From contig JAJEBV010000023.1 in assembly GCA_022822365.1 (NCBI GenBank), forward strand, positions 1 through 58,510: a stretch of 58,510 nt of DNA. The letters run 5' to 3'. Both the position numbers and the translations under genes were made by a program. The stretch is from Thermoanaerobaculia bacterium. GTDB lineage: Bacteria > Acidobacteriota > Thermoanaerobaculia > Multivoradales > Multivoraceae. Below are positions 18,082-26,291 of this stretch, in pieces (within the stretch, counting starts at the first letter, position 1; the number at the start of each line of letters is the position of its first letter). Below the pieces are notes generated by a model that was not told where the DNA came from, did not search any database, and saw only the letters and a list, made by a program, of their open reading frames with translations.

Positions 18082-20085
18082 ATGACGACGCCCGGATCAT
18101 CCCCGCCAGAAAGCCGCGAGCGACTCGTCGTCGTCGGCTTCGGCATCGCCGCGTACCGGTTCATCGAACGTCTGACCGCGCTCGGCGCTCACGACCGCTA
18201 CGGCATCACGGTCATCGGCGAAGAGCCCGACCCCGCCTACAACCGGGTCCGCCTGTCCGAGTGGCTCGACCGACCTCTTGCGGACGCGCTGGCGGGGCCG
18301 CGCGATCCGGGCCCCCGCGACCTGGGACCCCTGGCTCTCGCGAGCCCCGACTGGGGCAAGGCGCGCGGCATTCGCACCCACCTGTCGACCACGGTCGTCT
18401 CCATCGACCGCGACGCCCGCACGGTGGAAACGGCTCGCGGCGAGAGCATCGGCTACGACCGTCTGGTACTGGCCACGGGGTCCGTGCCGATCGTCCCGCG
18501 CATCGAGGGTGTCGACAGCGACGGTGTCTTCGTATATCGCACGATCGAGGATCTCGAGGCCCTCCGGGAACGGGCGTCGCGGGCGAAGCGCGCGGTCGTG
18601 CTCGGCGGCGGTCTGCTGGGAATCGAGGCGGCCGAAGGGCTCCGGCGCCTGGGTCTCGCGGTCGTCCTGCTGCAACGGGCGCCCCACCTGCTCAACCGGC
18701 AGTTCGGCCCCGACGCGGGAACGTACCTGGAAACCCGGGTCCGGGCGGCTGGCATCCAGCCGATGCCGGGCGCGACCGCGGTCCGTATCGAAGCCCGGCG
18801 CCAAGCGTTGGCCATCGAACTCGCCGGCAAGGACATGCCGCTCACGACCGACCTCGCCGTCGTCGCGGCGGGCGTGCGCCCCCGCGACCGGCTGGCCAGG
18901 GAGGCCGGCCTCATCGTGGCGTTCCGCGGCGGAGGCATCGTCGTCAACGACCGGTTGCACACGTCCGACCCGCGCATCCAGGCGATCGGCGAATGCGCTT
19001 CCGCGGGCAGGACGGTGTACGGAATGGCCGGGCCGACCCAGGGGATGGCCCACACGCTGGCGGAGATCATGGCGGGACGGTCCTCGCGCTTCGGACGCCA
19101 GGTCCCGGCGACCCGGCTCCGTCTGGTGGACCTGGACATCTGGGCGATTGGCGACACGGCCGCGCTGGCGGAACGCGTCACCTGGACCCGGGACGCCTCC
19201 TACCGCCAGCTCAAGCTCCGGACCGGCCAGATCATCGCGGCGACCACGATCGGCCCCTGGGAGGAACTGGGCGTCGTCCAGGATCTGATCCGGCGGCGCA
19301 GTCCGATCTGGTGGTGGCAGTTGCGCCGCTTCCGCCGGACCGGCATGCTGTTTCCCCGTTCCGAGACCCTTCCCGTTGCGGAGTGGCCGAGCGCCAGGGT
19401 CGTCTGCAACTGCCTCGGCGTAACGCGGGGAGAGCTCGCCGTGGCCCTCCGGGCAGGGTGCGACTCGGTTGAGTCCATCGCCCGCCGCACCGGCGCCTCG
19501 ACCGTGTGCGGCGCCTGCCGGCCCCTGCTCGCAGAGTTGCTGGGGACGGCTCCGGCGCCGGCGGCGGGCGCGTTCGTCCCGGCGGAGGCGAAGGCGCGGC
19601 CCGCGCTTCTGGGAGCGGCCGCCGCGGTCGTCGTCCTGTCGGTCCTGATGGTCGCGGCGCCGTCCATCCCGCCAGCCGACAGCGTCGCCGACGCCGGCTT
19701 CCTGGACGCCCTCCAGAGGGACGGCTCCCTGAAGCGATCAACCGGTTTCGCCCTGCTGGGGGCAACGCTCGGCACGCTCGTCCTGTCGCTGCGCAAGCGA
19801 TGGAGCCGGATGCGCACCGGGGACTTCGCGGTCTGGCGCCTGATGCACGGCGCGGTCGCCGCGCTGGCGCTGGCGACGCTCGTCCTGCACACCGGGTTCC
19901 GCCTGGGTACGGGCCTCAACCTGGCGCTCAGCGCGACCTTCCTCGCGACCTCCGTCCTCGGGAGCCTCGCCGCGGCTGGCGTCGGCCGCCGCGGCGCACG
20001 AACGATGTTCTGGCTCCACGTCTTCGCCGTCTGGCCGCTGCCGGTGCTGATCGCTTTTCACATCCTCAAGACCTGGTATTTCTGA
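18082..20085 (+). CDS. NirB-like FAD/NAD(P) oxidoreductase fused to a BFD [2Fe-2S] domain and a diheme-type membrane domain
   Basis: 667 residues. The N-terminus carries an FAD-binding GFGIAA motif and, near residue 175, a second nucleotide motif (VVLGGGLLGIEAAE) for NAD(P)H, as in nitrite reductase NirB or rubredoxin reductases. A BFD-type [2Fe-2S] domain follows with Cys442, Cys444, Cys476 and Cys479. The last 160 residues form about five TM helices. Four His lie in two of them: His589/His603 and His646/His660, each pair 14 apart, the spacing used by cytochrome b-type bis-His heme ligation. No siroheme or sulfite-reductase domain is present. I infer electron flow from cytosolic NAD(P)H through FAD, FeS and two b hemes across the membrane to the multiheme cytochrome encoded 16 bp downstream. 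Confidence 0.88.
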   Translation: MTTPGSSPPESRERLVVVGFGIAAYRFIERLTALGAHDRYGITVIGEEPDPAYNRVRLSEWLDRPLADALAGPRDPGPRDLGPLALASPDWGKARGIRTHLSTTVVSIDRDARTVETARGESIGYDRLVLATGSVPIVPRIEGVDSDGVFVYRTIEDLEALRERASRAKRAVVLGGGLLGIEAAEGLRRLGLAVVLLQRAPHLLNRQFGPDAGTYLETRVRAAGIQPMPGATAVRIEARRQALAIELAGKDMPLTTDLAVVAAGVRPRDRLAREAGLIVAFRGGGIVVNDRLHTSDPRIQAIGECASAGRTVYGMAGPTQGMAHTLAEIMAGRSSRFGRQVPATRLRLVDLDIWAIGDTAALAERVTWTRDASYRQLKLRTGQIIAATTIGPWEELGVVQDLIRRRSPIWWWQLRRFRRTGMLFPRSETLPVAEWPSARVVCNCLGVTRGELAVALRAGCDSVESIARRTGASTVCGACRPLLAELLGTAPAPAAGAFVPAEAKARPALLGAAAAVVVLSVLMVAAPSIPPADSVADAGFLDALQRDGSLKRSTGFALLGATLGTLVLSLRKRWSRMRTGDFAVWRLMHGAVAALALATLVLHTGFRLGTGLNLALSATFLATSVLGSLAAAGVGRRGARTMFWLHVFAVWPLPVLIAFHILKTWYF

Positions 20086-20101
20086 ACCGCCAGTTCCAGC
20101 C

Positions 20102-21406
20102 GTGCGCTCACCCCGTCCAACCGCCCTCTGGCTGCTGTTCACCCTGGCCGCCTGCGCCTGGCTCGGCTGGTCCCTGGCGCGGCCCCGGGCCGCCGTCTTC
20201 CTGCCCGGAGCGTCGAGCGACGGGCACCATCAGATCGAAGCCGCCTGCGACCTCTGCCACACGCCTTTCCGGGGAGTCGCGCAGGAGGCCTGCCTCGACT
20301 GTCACGCCGAGGAACTCGAAAGAGCTCGGGATTCCCACGCCGCGGCCGTCTTCAGCGACCCCCGGAACGCCGCGGACCTGGCGAAGCTCGACGTCCGGCT
20401 CTGCGTCACCTGTCACACGGAGCACCAGCCGGAGATCACGGCCGCGATGGGCGTGACCCTGCAGCGGGACTTCTGCGTTCACTGCCACGCCGACATCGGC
20501 GACGAACGGCCCACGCACGTGGACTTCGCGCCGGCAACGTGCGCCAGCGGCGGCTGCCACAACTTCCACGACAACCGGAACCTCCACCAGGACTTCCTGG
20601 CGCGGCACGACGCCGGCGGCGCCGCGACGTTCGGAGGTTCCCTGCCGGCCCGCGAAACGTGGATTGCCGTCGACCTCGGCGACCGGGCGCCTCTTTCCGC
20701 CGTCGACGCCGACAGTCGCGGGAACGCCGCGCCGGAACTCGCGGAGGCCTGGGCGTCATCCGCGCACGCGGCGTCCGGGGTCGCCTGCTCGGACTGTCAC
20801 GGCGGCGGGGCGGACTGGATCGACCGTCCCCGCCCGGACGTCTGCGCCTCCTGTCACGAAGCCGAATCGACCGGCTTCCTCGCCGGGAGACACGGTATGC
20901 GCCTGGCGGCAGACCTCGAACCCATGTCGCCGGCGGACGCACGTCTGCCCATGCGTCCGGAGGCGGCGTCGCGGACGCTGGATTGCGGCGCCTGCCACGA
21001 ACCGCACGGCGTCGATGTGCGGGTCGCCGCAGTCGACGCTTGTCTGGAATGCCATGCGGACGACCACTCGACCGCGTACGCCGAATCGCCCCACGCCGAC
21101 GCCTGGCAGGCGGAACTCTCGGGCGAAGCGGCGCCTGGCAGCGGCGCGAGCTGCGCCTCCTGCCACCTGCCGAGAACGGAAACGCGCCTGGGCGGCGCCC
21201 CGCGGATCGTCGTCCAGCACAACCAGAACGACAACCTCCGACCGAACGAGAAGATGCTCCGCGACGTCTGCATGAACTGTCATTCCCTGGCCTTTTCGCT
21301 CGACGCGCTGGCCGACCGGGAACTGATCCGACGGAACTTCAGAGGGCAGCCGGCGCGCCATGTCGAGAGCGTCGATATGGTTCCGTCGCTGGCCGACGGA
21401 CCATGA
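20102..21406 (+). CDS. Undecaheme c-type cytochrome, membrane-anchored or periplasmic
   Basis: GTG start 16 bp after the flavoprotein. A single N-terminal hydrophobic segment (about 8-25) acts as signal anchor. There are ten CXXCH motifs (CDLCH, CLDCH, CVTCH, CVHCH, CSDCH, CASCH, CGACH, CLECH, CASCH, CMNCH) and one CX4CH (CASGGCH), 11 potential covalent hemes in 434 residues, about one per 39, plus numerous free His as distal ligands. The spacing recalls the cytochrome c3/NrfB/OmcA-like superfamily. With the upstream heme-b membrane flavoprotein and the downstream heme lipoprotein it likely forms a periplasmic electron wire. The terminal acceptor is not visible. Confidence 0.92.
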   Translation: MRSPRPTALWLLFTLAACAWLGWSLARPRAAVFLPGASSDGHHQIEAACDLCHTPFRGVAQEACLDCHAEELERARDSHAAAVFSDPRNAADLAKLDVRLCVTCHTEHQPEITAAMGVTLQRDFCVHCHADIGDERPTHVDFAPATCASGGCHNFHDNRNLHQDFLARHDAGGAATFGGSLPARETWIAVDLGDRAPLSAVDADSRGNAAPELAEAWASSAHAASGVACSDCHGGGADWIDRPRPDVCASCHEAESTGFLAGRHGMRLAADLEPMSPADARLPMRPEAASRTLDCGACHEPHGVDVRVAAVDACLECHADDHSTAYAESPHADAWQAELSGEAAPGSGASCASCHLPRTETRLGGAPRIVVQHNQNDNLRPNEKMLRDVCMNCHSLAFSLDALADRELIRRNFRGQPARHVESVDMVPSLADGP

Positions 21407-21431
21407 GAAACCGCCCGGACAAGGAGACGCC

Positions 21432-22052
21432 ATGAGACTCCGCACCCCTTTCCCCCCGTGGACTTCCCGCAGCGTCGTTTCCGCCCTCACGCTAGCCGCC
21501 GTCGTGATCCTCAACGGCGCCGTCACCGCCTGCGGCGGCTCGACCGAGGGAACGGGAAGCCCCGGCATCCCGCCGGAAGCGATGGCCGACGCCATTCACC
21601 ACGTGCTCGAATCAGACCGCACCGTCTACGCCCGCCACGTGGTCAACCGCTTGCAGGACGAGGAAGGCGTCATCGCCGCCAGCGAACAGTGGGAAGACGA
21701 CCGGGCGCTGCCCCTGCCGGCCCAGATGTTCCGCATGAGCGCTCAGCTCACCGCCGAGAAGACGGACAGGGTCAGCTACGCGCTGCTGTCCCCGTGGCCG
21801 ATCAACAGCCGGAACGCCCCCAGGACGGAGGCCGAGGAAGCGGGCCTCGAAAGCGTCGCGGCCGACCCGTCGAAGCCCTTCTACGGCACGGAAACCCTGG
21901 GCGACACCGAGTACTTCACCGCCGTCTACGCCGACATTGCCGTGTCGCCCGCCTGCGTCACGTGCCACAACGCCCACGCGGACAGTCCCCGCGACGACTT
22001 CGAACTGGGCGACACGATGGGCGGCGTCGTCGTCCGCATCGCGCTCGACTGA
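21432..22052 (+). CDS. Tll0287-like (DUF3365) heme-binding lipoprotein
   Basis: ATG 21432 is chosen: AGGAG lies 5-6 nt upstream and it begins directly before a signal peptide ending in a lipobox-like VTAC (about residue 38). An upstream in-frame ATG would overlap the cytochrome gene. The 206-residue product has one CVTCH heme-c motif near the C-terminus, followed by [11 protein letters not shown] and [10 protein letters not shown]. That arrangement is characteristic of the DUF3365/Tll0287-like domain, a PAS-like heme sensor or electron carrier. It follows the 11-heme cytochrome by 25 bp, so it is probably part of the same redox relay, as a sensor or small donor/acceptor. Confidence 0.85.
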   Translation: MRLRTPFPPWTSRSVVSALTLAAVVILNGAVTACGGSTEGTGSPGIPPEAMADAIHHVLESDRTVYARHVVNRLQDEEGVIAASEQWEDDRALPLPAQMFRMSAQLTAEKTDRVSYALLSPWPINSRNAPRTEAEEAGLESVAADPSKPFYGTETLGDTEYFTAVYADIAVSPACVTCHNAHADSPRDDFELGDTMGGVVVRIALD

Positions 22053-22131
22053 GCCGCGAGGCGACCGGACAAGCCTCACTCGTGGCAGAATCCCGGCGGC
22101 AGAACCACCTTTCCCGAGGAGCACTCACTCA

Positions 22132-22731
22132 ATGCACGAAGTTCCCGATCTGGCCTACCCGTTCGACGCACTCGAGCCCCACATCGACGCGCGGACCATG
22201 GAGATACACCACGACAAGCACCACGCTGCCTATGTCGCCAACCTGAACGGAGCGCTCGAAGGCCGCGACGAACTCGCCGCGATGAGCGTCGAGAACCTGC
22301 TCCGCAACTTCGACGAGGTGCCGGACCCGATCAAGGGCGCCGTGCGCAACCACGGCGGAGGCCACGCCAACCACTCGCTGTTCTGGTCCGTCATGAGCCC
22401 GAACGGCGGCGGCGCTCCGAGCGGCGACCTGGCCACCGCCATCGACATCCGCTTCGGCAGCTTCGACCAGATGAAGGAGCGTTTCGTCAGCGCCGCGATG
22501 GGCCAGTTCGGCAGCGGCTGGGGCTGGCTGGTGAGCGGCGACGACGGCCTGGCCGTGATCGCGCGGCCCAACCAGGACTCACCGCTGATGGAGGGCCTGA
22601 CGCCGCTGCTCGGAGTCGACGTGTGGGAGCACGCCTACTACCTGAACTACCAGAACCGGCGTCTGGACTACCTGAACGCCTTCTGGAACGTCGTCGACTG
22701 GGAGGCGGTGGCGGCGCGGTTCAGAGGTTAG
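22132..22731 (+). CDS. sodA: Superoxide dismutase, Mn-type (Fe/Mn family)
   Basis: ATG 22132 is preceded by GAGGA at 22116-22120. The 199-residue protein matches the Fe/Mn SOD family end to end. Metal ligands: His26 (MEIHHDKHH), His81 ([11 protein letters not shown]), Asp163 and His167 (DVWEHAYY). Gly77 and Gln148 (NQDSPLM) match the positions typical of Mn rather than Fe enzymes. There is no signal peptide, so it is cytosolic. It detoxifies superoxide and its place behind the redox genes fits a role in managing leakage from them. Its stop codon overlaps the stop of the convergent protease gene. The symbol assumes the Mn assignment. Confidence 0.95.
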   Translation: MHEVPDLAYPFDALEPHIDARTMEIHHDKHHAAYVANLNGALEGRDELAAMSVENLLRNFDEVPDPIKGAVRNHGGGHANHSLFWSVMSPNGGGAPSGDLATAIDIRFGSFDQMKERFVSAAMGQFGSGWGWLVSGDDGLAVIARPNQDSPLMEGLTPLLGVDVWEHAYYLNYQNRRLDYLNAFWNVVDWEAVAARFRG

Positions 22732-24446
22732 GGCTGGCTCGCCGCTTCGCGGCTCGCGCTTGCTGCCGGCCAGAAGGCCGGCGCACCGACACCGGCACCG
22801 TCGGCGACGAGGCCGGTGCTTTGGCTGCGGCCGCGGGTCTGGCGGTCCTGCTCCATTCGGCGCTCCAGCAGCTCCTCCGCTTCGTCGAGGAGTTCGAGCG
22901 CCCGCACGAGCTGGTTGTCGAGTTGCCGCTCGGCCTTGAAGCCCTCGGTCAGGCCGAAGGCGGTGTTGAAGATCTCGTAGCGGAGCCGCACGCGGGCGTG
23001 GCGCTCGACGGCGGGATTCTCCAGAGCCTCGTCCAGCTCTTCGGCTGAGACGAGGTCTTCCTCGACGATCCAGTCCCAGAAGCGTTCCAGGTAGTCGTCC
23101 GTCACCTGCCAGTCGGTGGAGTCGACCCCCTCGGGCACCCCCTCCTCGAAGGGGAAGCGGTGGAAGCCGCTGCGCGTCCGCAGGCGGAAGATGATGGGCG
23201 GATCCTCGTCCAGCTCGACCACGTAGTCGGGGGTCACGCCGCCGCCGCCGTAGACCTCGCGGCCGAGATCGGTGTGGAAGACCGGCCGATCCTCGCTCTC
23301 CGGCTGATCGACCGGCGGCGGTTCGTCCTCGTCGCCGTTGTCGCCGTTCGCGTCGTACCCGGTGTAGTAGTCCCAGTACGAGGAGTAGTCGCGCTGGATC
23401 AGCCGCCCCGCCGGCGTGTAGTAGCGCGCCGTCGTCAGGGCCAGCCCGGCGCCGTAGGACAGCTCGTAGACCGTCTGCACCAAGCCCTTGCCCCAGGTCG
23501 ACTCGCCGACGACGAGGCCCACGTCGTGATCCTGGATGGCGCCCGAGACGATCTCGGAGGCGGAAGCGGAGCCGCCGTTCACGAGCACGACGACCGGCAG
23601 GCCGAGCGGCTCGTGGCGGCCGGTGGAACCGTACGACTGGTGTGAACTGTCGATCCGGCCCCGGGTCTCGACGATCGTCGTGCCCGGAGGCACGAACTGG
23701 TCGGAGACGGCGATCGCCTGGTCGAGCAGGCCGCCGCCGTTGAACCGGAGATCGAGAATCAGCCGCCGCATGCCCTGGTCCTTGAGATCGGCCAGGGCGC
23801 GGGCGACCTCCCCGCCGGTCGAACGGGAGAAGTCCGTGATCCAGAGGAAACCGGTTTCCGGCGTCAGCATGTGGGCGTGGCGGACCGTCTCCTGCGGGAT
23901 CTCGGCCCGCGTCACCGTGACTTCGAGGGGCTCGTCCAGGCCGGGACGAAGCAGCGTCACCGTGACGTCGGTTCCCTTCGGTCCCTTGAGCTTCCGGATC
24001 GCCTCGTTCGGGTTCATCTCCTCCGTCGGCTCGCCGTTGATCAGGTGGATGATGTCGCCGGCGCGGATGCCCTTCTCGTAACCGGGCGTGCCCTCGATCG
24101 GGGAGATGACGGTCAGGCGGTTGTTGCGCGTGCCGACGTAGATGCCCAGGCCGTAGAAGGAACTCTGCTGGCGTTCGCGCATCGAGTCGTAGGCCACGGG
24201 CGGCAGGAAGCTCGTGTGCGGATCGAGGTTGCGCAGCATGCCGCCGATCGAGGCGTAGACGAGATCCCGGTAGGTGACGTCGTCGACCGCGTAGTTGGCG
24301 TGGGCCGTCTCGACCAGTTCGGTGTAGAGGCGGACCTGGGCGATCTGCTCCGCGTCGACCGCTCCCAGGTTGCCGCCCGCCAGCAAGCCGACGGCTACCG
24401 CCGCGGCGAAGAGAAGGAGTACCAGATTGCGCCAGGGTTGCTTCAC
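22728..24446 (-). CDS. C-terminal processing peptidase, S41 family, with REP-encoded tail
   Basis: I place the start at GTG 24446, 18 bases downstream of an extended -10 promoter (TACAAT, 24465-24470). A longer frame to 24497 would include the promoter. The 572-residue protein has a signal/anchor helix (about 5-25), a PDZ domain (about 98-180) and an S41 catalytic domain. The Ser/Lys dyad is Ser295 (GGSASASE) and Lys320 (ESTWGKG), spaced 25 as in CtpA/Prc. It trims or degrades periplasmic proteins from the C-terminus. After the catalytic domain comes an acidic segment (DEDEPPP) and a predicted helical tail. The last 20 residues are encoded by a REP-like palindrome; 22728-22730 is the stop, overlapping the sod stop. 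Confidence 0.92.
   Translation of the reverse strand: MKQPWRNLVLLLFAAAVAVGLLAGGNLGAVDAEQIAQVRLYTELVETAHANYAVDDVTYRDLVYASIGGMLRNLDPHTSFLPPVAYDSMRERQQSSFYGLGIYVGTRNNRLTVISPIEGTPGYEKGIRAGDIIHLINGEPTEEMNPNEAIRKLKGPKGTDVTVTLLRPGLDEPLEVTVTRAEIPQETVRHAHMLTPETGFLWITDFSRSTGGEVARALADLKDQGMRRLILDLRFNGGGLLDQAIAVSDQFVPPGTTIVETRGRIDSSHQSYGSTGRHEPLGLPVVVLVNGGSASASEIVSGAIQDHDVGLVVGESTWGKGLVQTVYELSYGAGLALTTARYYTPAGRLIQRDYSSYWDYYTGYDANGDNGDEDEPPPVDQPESEDRPVFHTDLGREVYGGGGVTPDYVVELDEDPPIIFRLRTRSGFHRFPFEEGVPEGVDSTDWQVTDDYLERFWDWIVEEDLVSAEELDEALENPAVERHARVRLRYEIFNTAFGLTEGFKAERQLDNQLVRALELLDEAEELLERRMEQDRQTRGRSQSTGLVADGAGVGAPAFWPAASASREAASQP
22740..22793. repeat. REP-like palindromic element, copy A
   Basis: Two hairpins: CGCCGCTTCGCGGC (22740-22753), and a 7-bp stem GCCGGCC/GGCCGGC around the loop AGAA (22765-22782), followed by GCACCGACACC. 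The second hairpin plus tail (29 nt) is identical to copy B at 25672-25700. It sits at the convergent sod/S41 junction, inside the S41 coding frame. Confidence 0.8.
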
Positions 24447-24464
24447 GGTTTCACCGAAGCGCGG

Positions 24465-24470
24465 ATTGTA
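24465..24470 (-). promoter_or_regulatory. Extended -10 promoter for the S41 protease
   Basis: On the minus strand the sequence reads CTGGTACAAT: TACAAT (5 of 6 to consensus) preceded by TG-G, the extended -10 signature. No good -35 is present at 16-18 bp, as expected of extended -10 promoters. Predicted transcription begins about 12 nt before GTG 24446, supporting that start. Confidence 0.5.
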
Positions 24471-24505
24471 CCAGCCGCAAACCGGTTGGCGTATCATGCC
24501 GGGCC

Positions 24506-24802
24506 ATGTTCGGCCCGATCGGCATGCAGGAGATGCTGTTCATCATGGCGGCCGCCCTGCTCATCTTCGGCCCCAGGAAGCTGCCCGAGCTCGGCCGCAC
24601 GCTCGGCCGCGGGATGGCGGAGTTCCGCCGCGCCACGACCGACCTGAAGCGGTCGATCGACGTCGAACTCGACGACGAGAAGCGGCCCGCGCCGGCGCGA
24701 CGCATCGACACTCCCAGGAGAAGCGCCGGCGCGTCGAGCCCGGGCAGTTCGAAGAAACCGCCCGAATCGGGCGCCGGGGCCCCGAGTGACCCCGCCGTCT
24801 GA
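24506..24802 (+). CDS. tatA: Twin-arginine translocase subunit TatA/TatB-type
   Basis: 98 residues: a short N-terminal TM helix (about 6-21), the [17 protein letters not shown] hinge and amphipathic helix diagnostic of the family, then an acidic/basic disordered tail. The first residues (MFGPIGMQE) are typical of TatA/TatB. It forms the Tat pore or docking complex for folded, often cofactor-containing proteins. The next gene, tatC, overlaps by 17 bp, confirming the operon. TatA versus TatB is hard to decide: only one such gene precedes tatC here, and a single protein can serve both roles. It is divergent from the S41 protease. Confidence 0.92.
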   Translation: MFGPIGMQEMLFIMAAALLIFGPRKLPELGRTLGRGMAEFRRATTDLKRSIDVELDDEKRPAPARRIDTPRRSAGASSPGSSKKPPESGAGAPSDPAV

Positions 24803-25637
24803 CGACGACGCTCCGGTCCAGCCGCCCGAAGCGCCGGAACCGGAGCGGTTGCCCGAGACGAGGCTGGGCAAGCGGAAGCCCGACGAGGAGGAGGAAGAAG
24901 AGCTTCCGCGGATGACGCTGCTCGAGCACCTCGACGAGCTGCGCCGCCGCATCCTGCGCACGCTGATCGTCGTGGTGGTCGCCTTCTTCGGCTGCTTCTT
25001 CTTCGCCGAAGAGATCTACACGCTGCTGGCGAGACCGATCGAGCCCCACGTCGACCAACTCGTCTTCGACGGCGTCGCGGATCCGTTCATCGTGCAGGTG
25101 AAGGTGGCCCTGCTGGCCGCCGTCTTCGTCACGTCGCCCTATCTCGCCGCCCAGCTCTGGGGCTTCGTCTCGCCGGGCCTCTACCGCCGCGAGAAGCGCT
25201 ACGCGATCCCCTTCATCTTCTTCGGCTCCTTCTTCTTCATCGGCGGCGGCGCCTTCGGCTACCTCGTCGCCCTGCCCTTCGCGGTCGAGTTCCTGGTCAA
25301 CCTGGGCGTGAGCGCCGGCTGGGACGCGGACATCCGGATCGAGCGCTACCTGAACTTCGCCGTCAACATCCTGCTCGGGCTGGCGGTCATGTTCCAGCTC
25401 CCCATCGTGATCTTCATGCTGTCGCAGCTCGGGGTCGTCACGCCGCGGTTCCTGATGCGGCACTTCCGCTGGGCCGTGCTCATCATCATCGTCCTCTCCG
25501 CCGTGATCACGCCGACGCCGGACGTCGTGAACATGACGATCGTGGCCGGGCCGACGTTGTTGCTGTATCTGGTGGGGGTCGGGGCTTCGGCGCTGGTGCA
25601 GCGGCGGAGGAAGCGGCTGGAGGACGAAGGGGACTGA
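24786..25637 (+). CDS. tatC: Twin-arginine translocase subunit TatC
   Basis: GTG 24786 lies inside the tatA 3' end. 283 residues: an acidic N-terminal extension of about 40 residues (EEEEEELP), then the conserved [14 protein letters not shown] and six TM helices. The [15 protein letters not shown] loop, with the Glu region that recognises the twin-arginine signal, is present, as is the late [12 protein letters not shown] segment. It is the receptor for Tat substrates in the inner membrane. The long acidic extension is somewhat unusual. The gene converges on kdsC, with REP-like copy B between. Confidence 0.95.
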   Translation: MTPPSDDDAPVQPPEAPEPERLPETRLGKRKPDEEEEEELPRMTLLEHLDELRRRILRTLIVVVVAFFGCFFFAEEIYTLLARPIEPHVDQLVFDGVADPFIVQVKVALLAAVFVTSPYLAAQLWGFVSPGLYRREKRYAIPFIFFGSFFFIGGGAFGYLVALPFAVEFLVNLGVSAGWDADIRIERYLNFAVNILLGLAVMFQLPIVIFMLSQLGVVTPRFLMRHFRWAVLIIIVLSAVITPTPDVVNMTIVAGPTLLLYLVGVGASALVQRRRKRLEDEGD

Positions 25638-25645
25638 CTTGCGCA

Positions 25646-25700
25646 CGCCGCTTCGCGGCAGTGCGCCTGATGCCGGCCAGAAGGCCGGCGCACCGACACC
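25646..25700. repeat. REP-like palindromic element, copy B
   Basis: CGCCGCTTCGCGGC at 25646-25659 and the GCCGGCC-AGAA-GGCCGGC hairpin at 25672-25689 with tail GCACCGACACC, then a partial echo (CGGCGCACCGGCA). It lies in the 84-bp convergent gap between tatC and kdsC, a position suited to bidirectional termination. Confidence 0.8.
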
Positions 25701-25721
25701 CGGCGCACCGGCACGCGGTGT

Positions 25722-26216
25722 TCAGGAGACGGGGCCGAGGGCTTCGATGATGCGGTCGACGAGTTCGCGGGCGGCGCCGCGGCCGCCGCGGGCGTCGAGC
25801 ACGAGGTCGACGTTGTCGCGGACTTCCTGCACGGCGTCGGCCGGGGCCGCGGACAGGCCCGCGGCGCGCAGCACCGGCAGGTCGACCAGGTCGTCGCCGA
25901 CGTAGGCGACCTCGGACGCATCGAGCCCCCGGCGCTCCAGCAGATCGGCGAAGGCCGCGGCCTTGTCGCGGCAGCCCAGGAGGACCTCGTCGAAGCCCAG
26001 GTGGGCGGCCCGGCGCTCGACCGCGGGAGAGTCCCTTCTGGCGCTCAGCAGGCCCATTCCCAGGCCCGCCTCGCGCGCGCGGCGCACGGCCAGGCCGTCC
26101 CGGGTGTCGAACGCAACGGCCACTTCGTCGCCGAGGTAGTAGAGCCGGCCGTCGGTCAGCACGCCGTCGACATCGAAGAGCAGGAAACGCAATCGCAGGA
26201 CGACGGAGGAGAGCAT
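25722..26216 (-). CDS. kdsC: 3-deoxy-D-manno-octulosonate 8-phosphate phosphatase (HAD family)
   Basis: Starting at ATG 26216 gives 164 residues (MLSSVVLRLRF...), the usual KdsC size; an in-frame ATG at 26225 is also possible. HAD motif I is FDVDGVLTDG with nucleophile Asp and acid/base Asp near residues 15-17. Motif II is LLSAR, the Lys region is CRDKAAAF and motif III is YVGDDLVDLPVL. As a C0-cap enzyme it hydrolyses KDO-8-phosphate to KDO, the third KDO step. It is the last gene of the KDO operon. The first ten codons are duplicated 57 bp upstream as a mini-ORF. Confidence 0.93.
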   Translation of the reverse strand: MLSSVVLRLRFLLFDVDGVLTDGRLYYLGDEVAVAFDTRDGLAVRRAREAGLGMGLLSARRDSPAVERRAAHLGFDEVLLGCRDKAAAFADLLERRGLDASEVAYVGDDLVDLPVLRAAGLSAAPADAVQEVRDNVDLVLDARGGRGAARELVDRIIEALGPVS

Positions 26217-26240
26217 GGAGGACATGGGCGTTTCGAGCCG

Positions 26241-26273
26241 TTAGCGAAGGCGCAGGACAACGGAGGAGAGCAT
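26241..26273 (-). other. Mini-ORF duplicating the first ten codons of kdsC
   Basis: ATG 26273 to TAA encodes MLSSVVLRLR, identical to the first ten residues of KdsC at 26216. The DNA repeat (25 nt, one mismatch; 26194-26218 and 26251-26275) covers the start region. It lies between the kdsD stop and kdsC. It may be a tandem duplication scar or a tiny upstream cistron that couples translation; no ribosome site is clear for either. Confidence 0.6.
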
Positions 26274-26291
26274 GGGAGGGTTCCGCGGGAG

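Noticed and set aside
24466..24497. Plus-strand promoter TTGTAC...TATCAT for tatA
   Set aside because: The spacer is 20 bp and the -35 is poor. The same bases serve better as the minus-strand extended -10.
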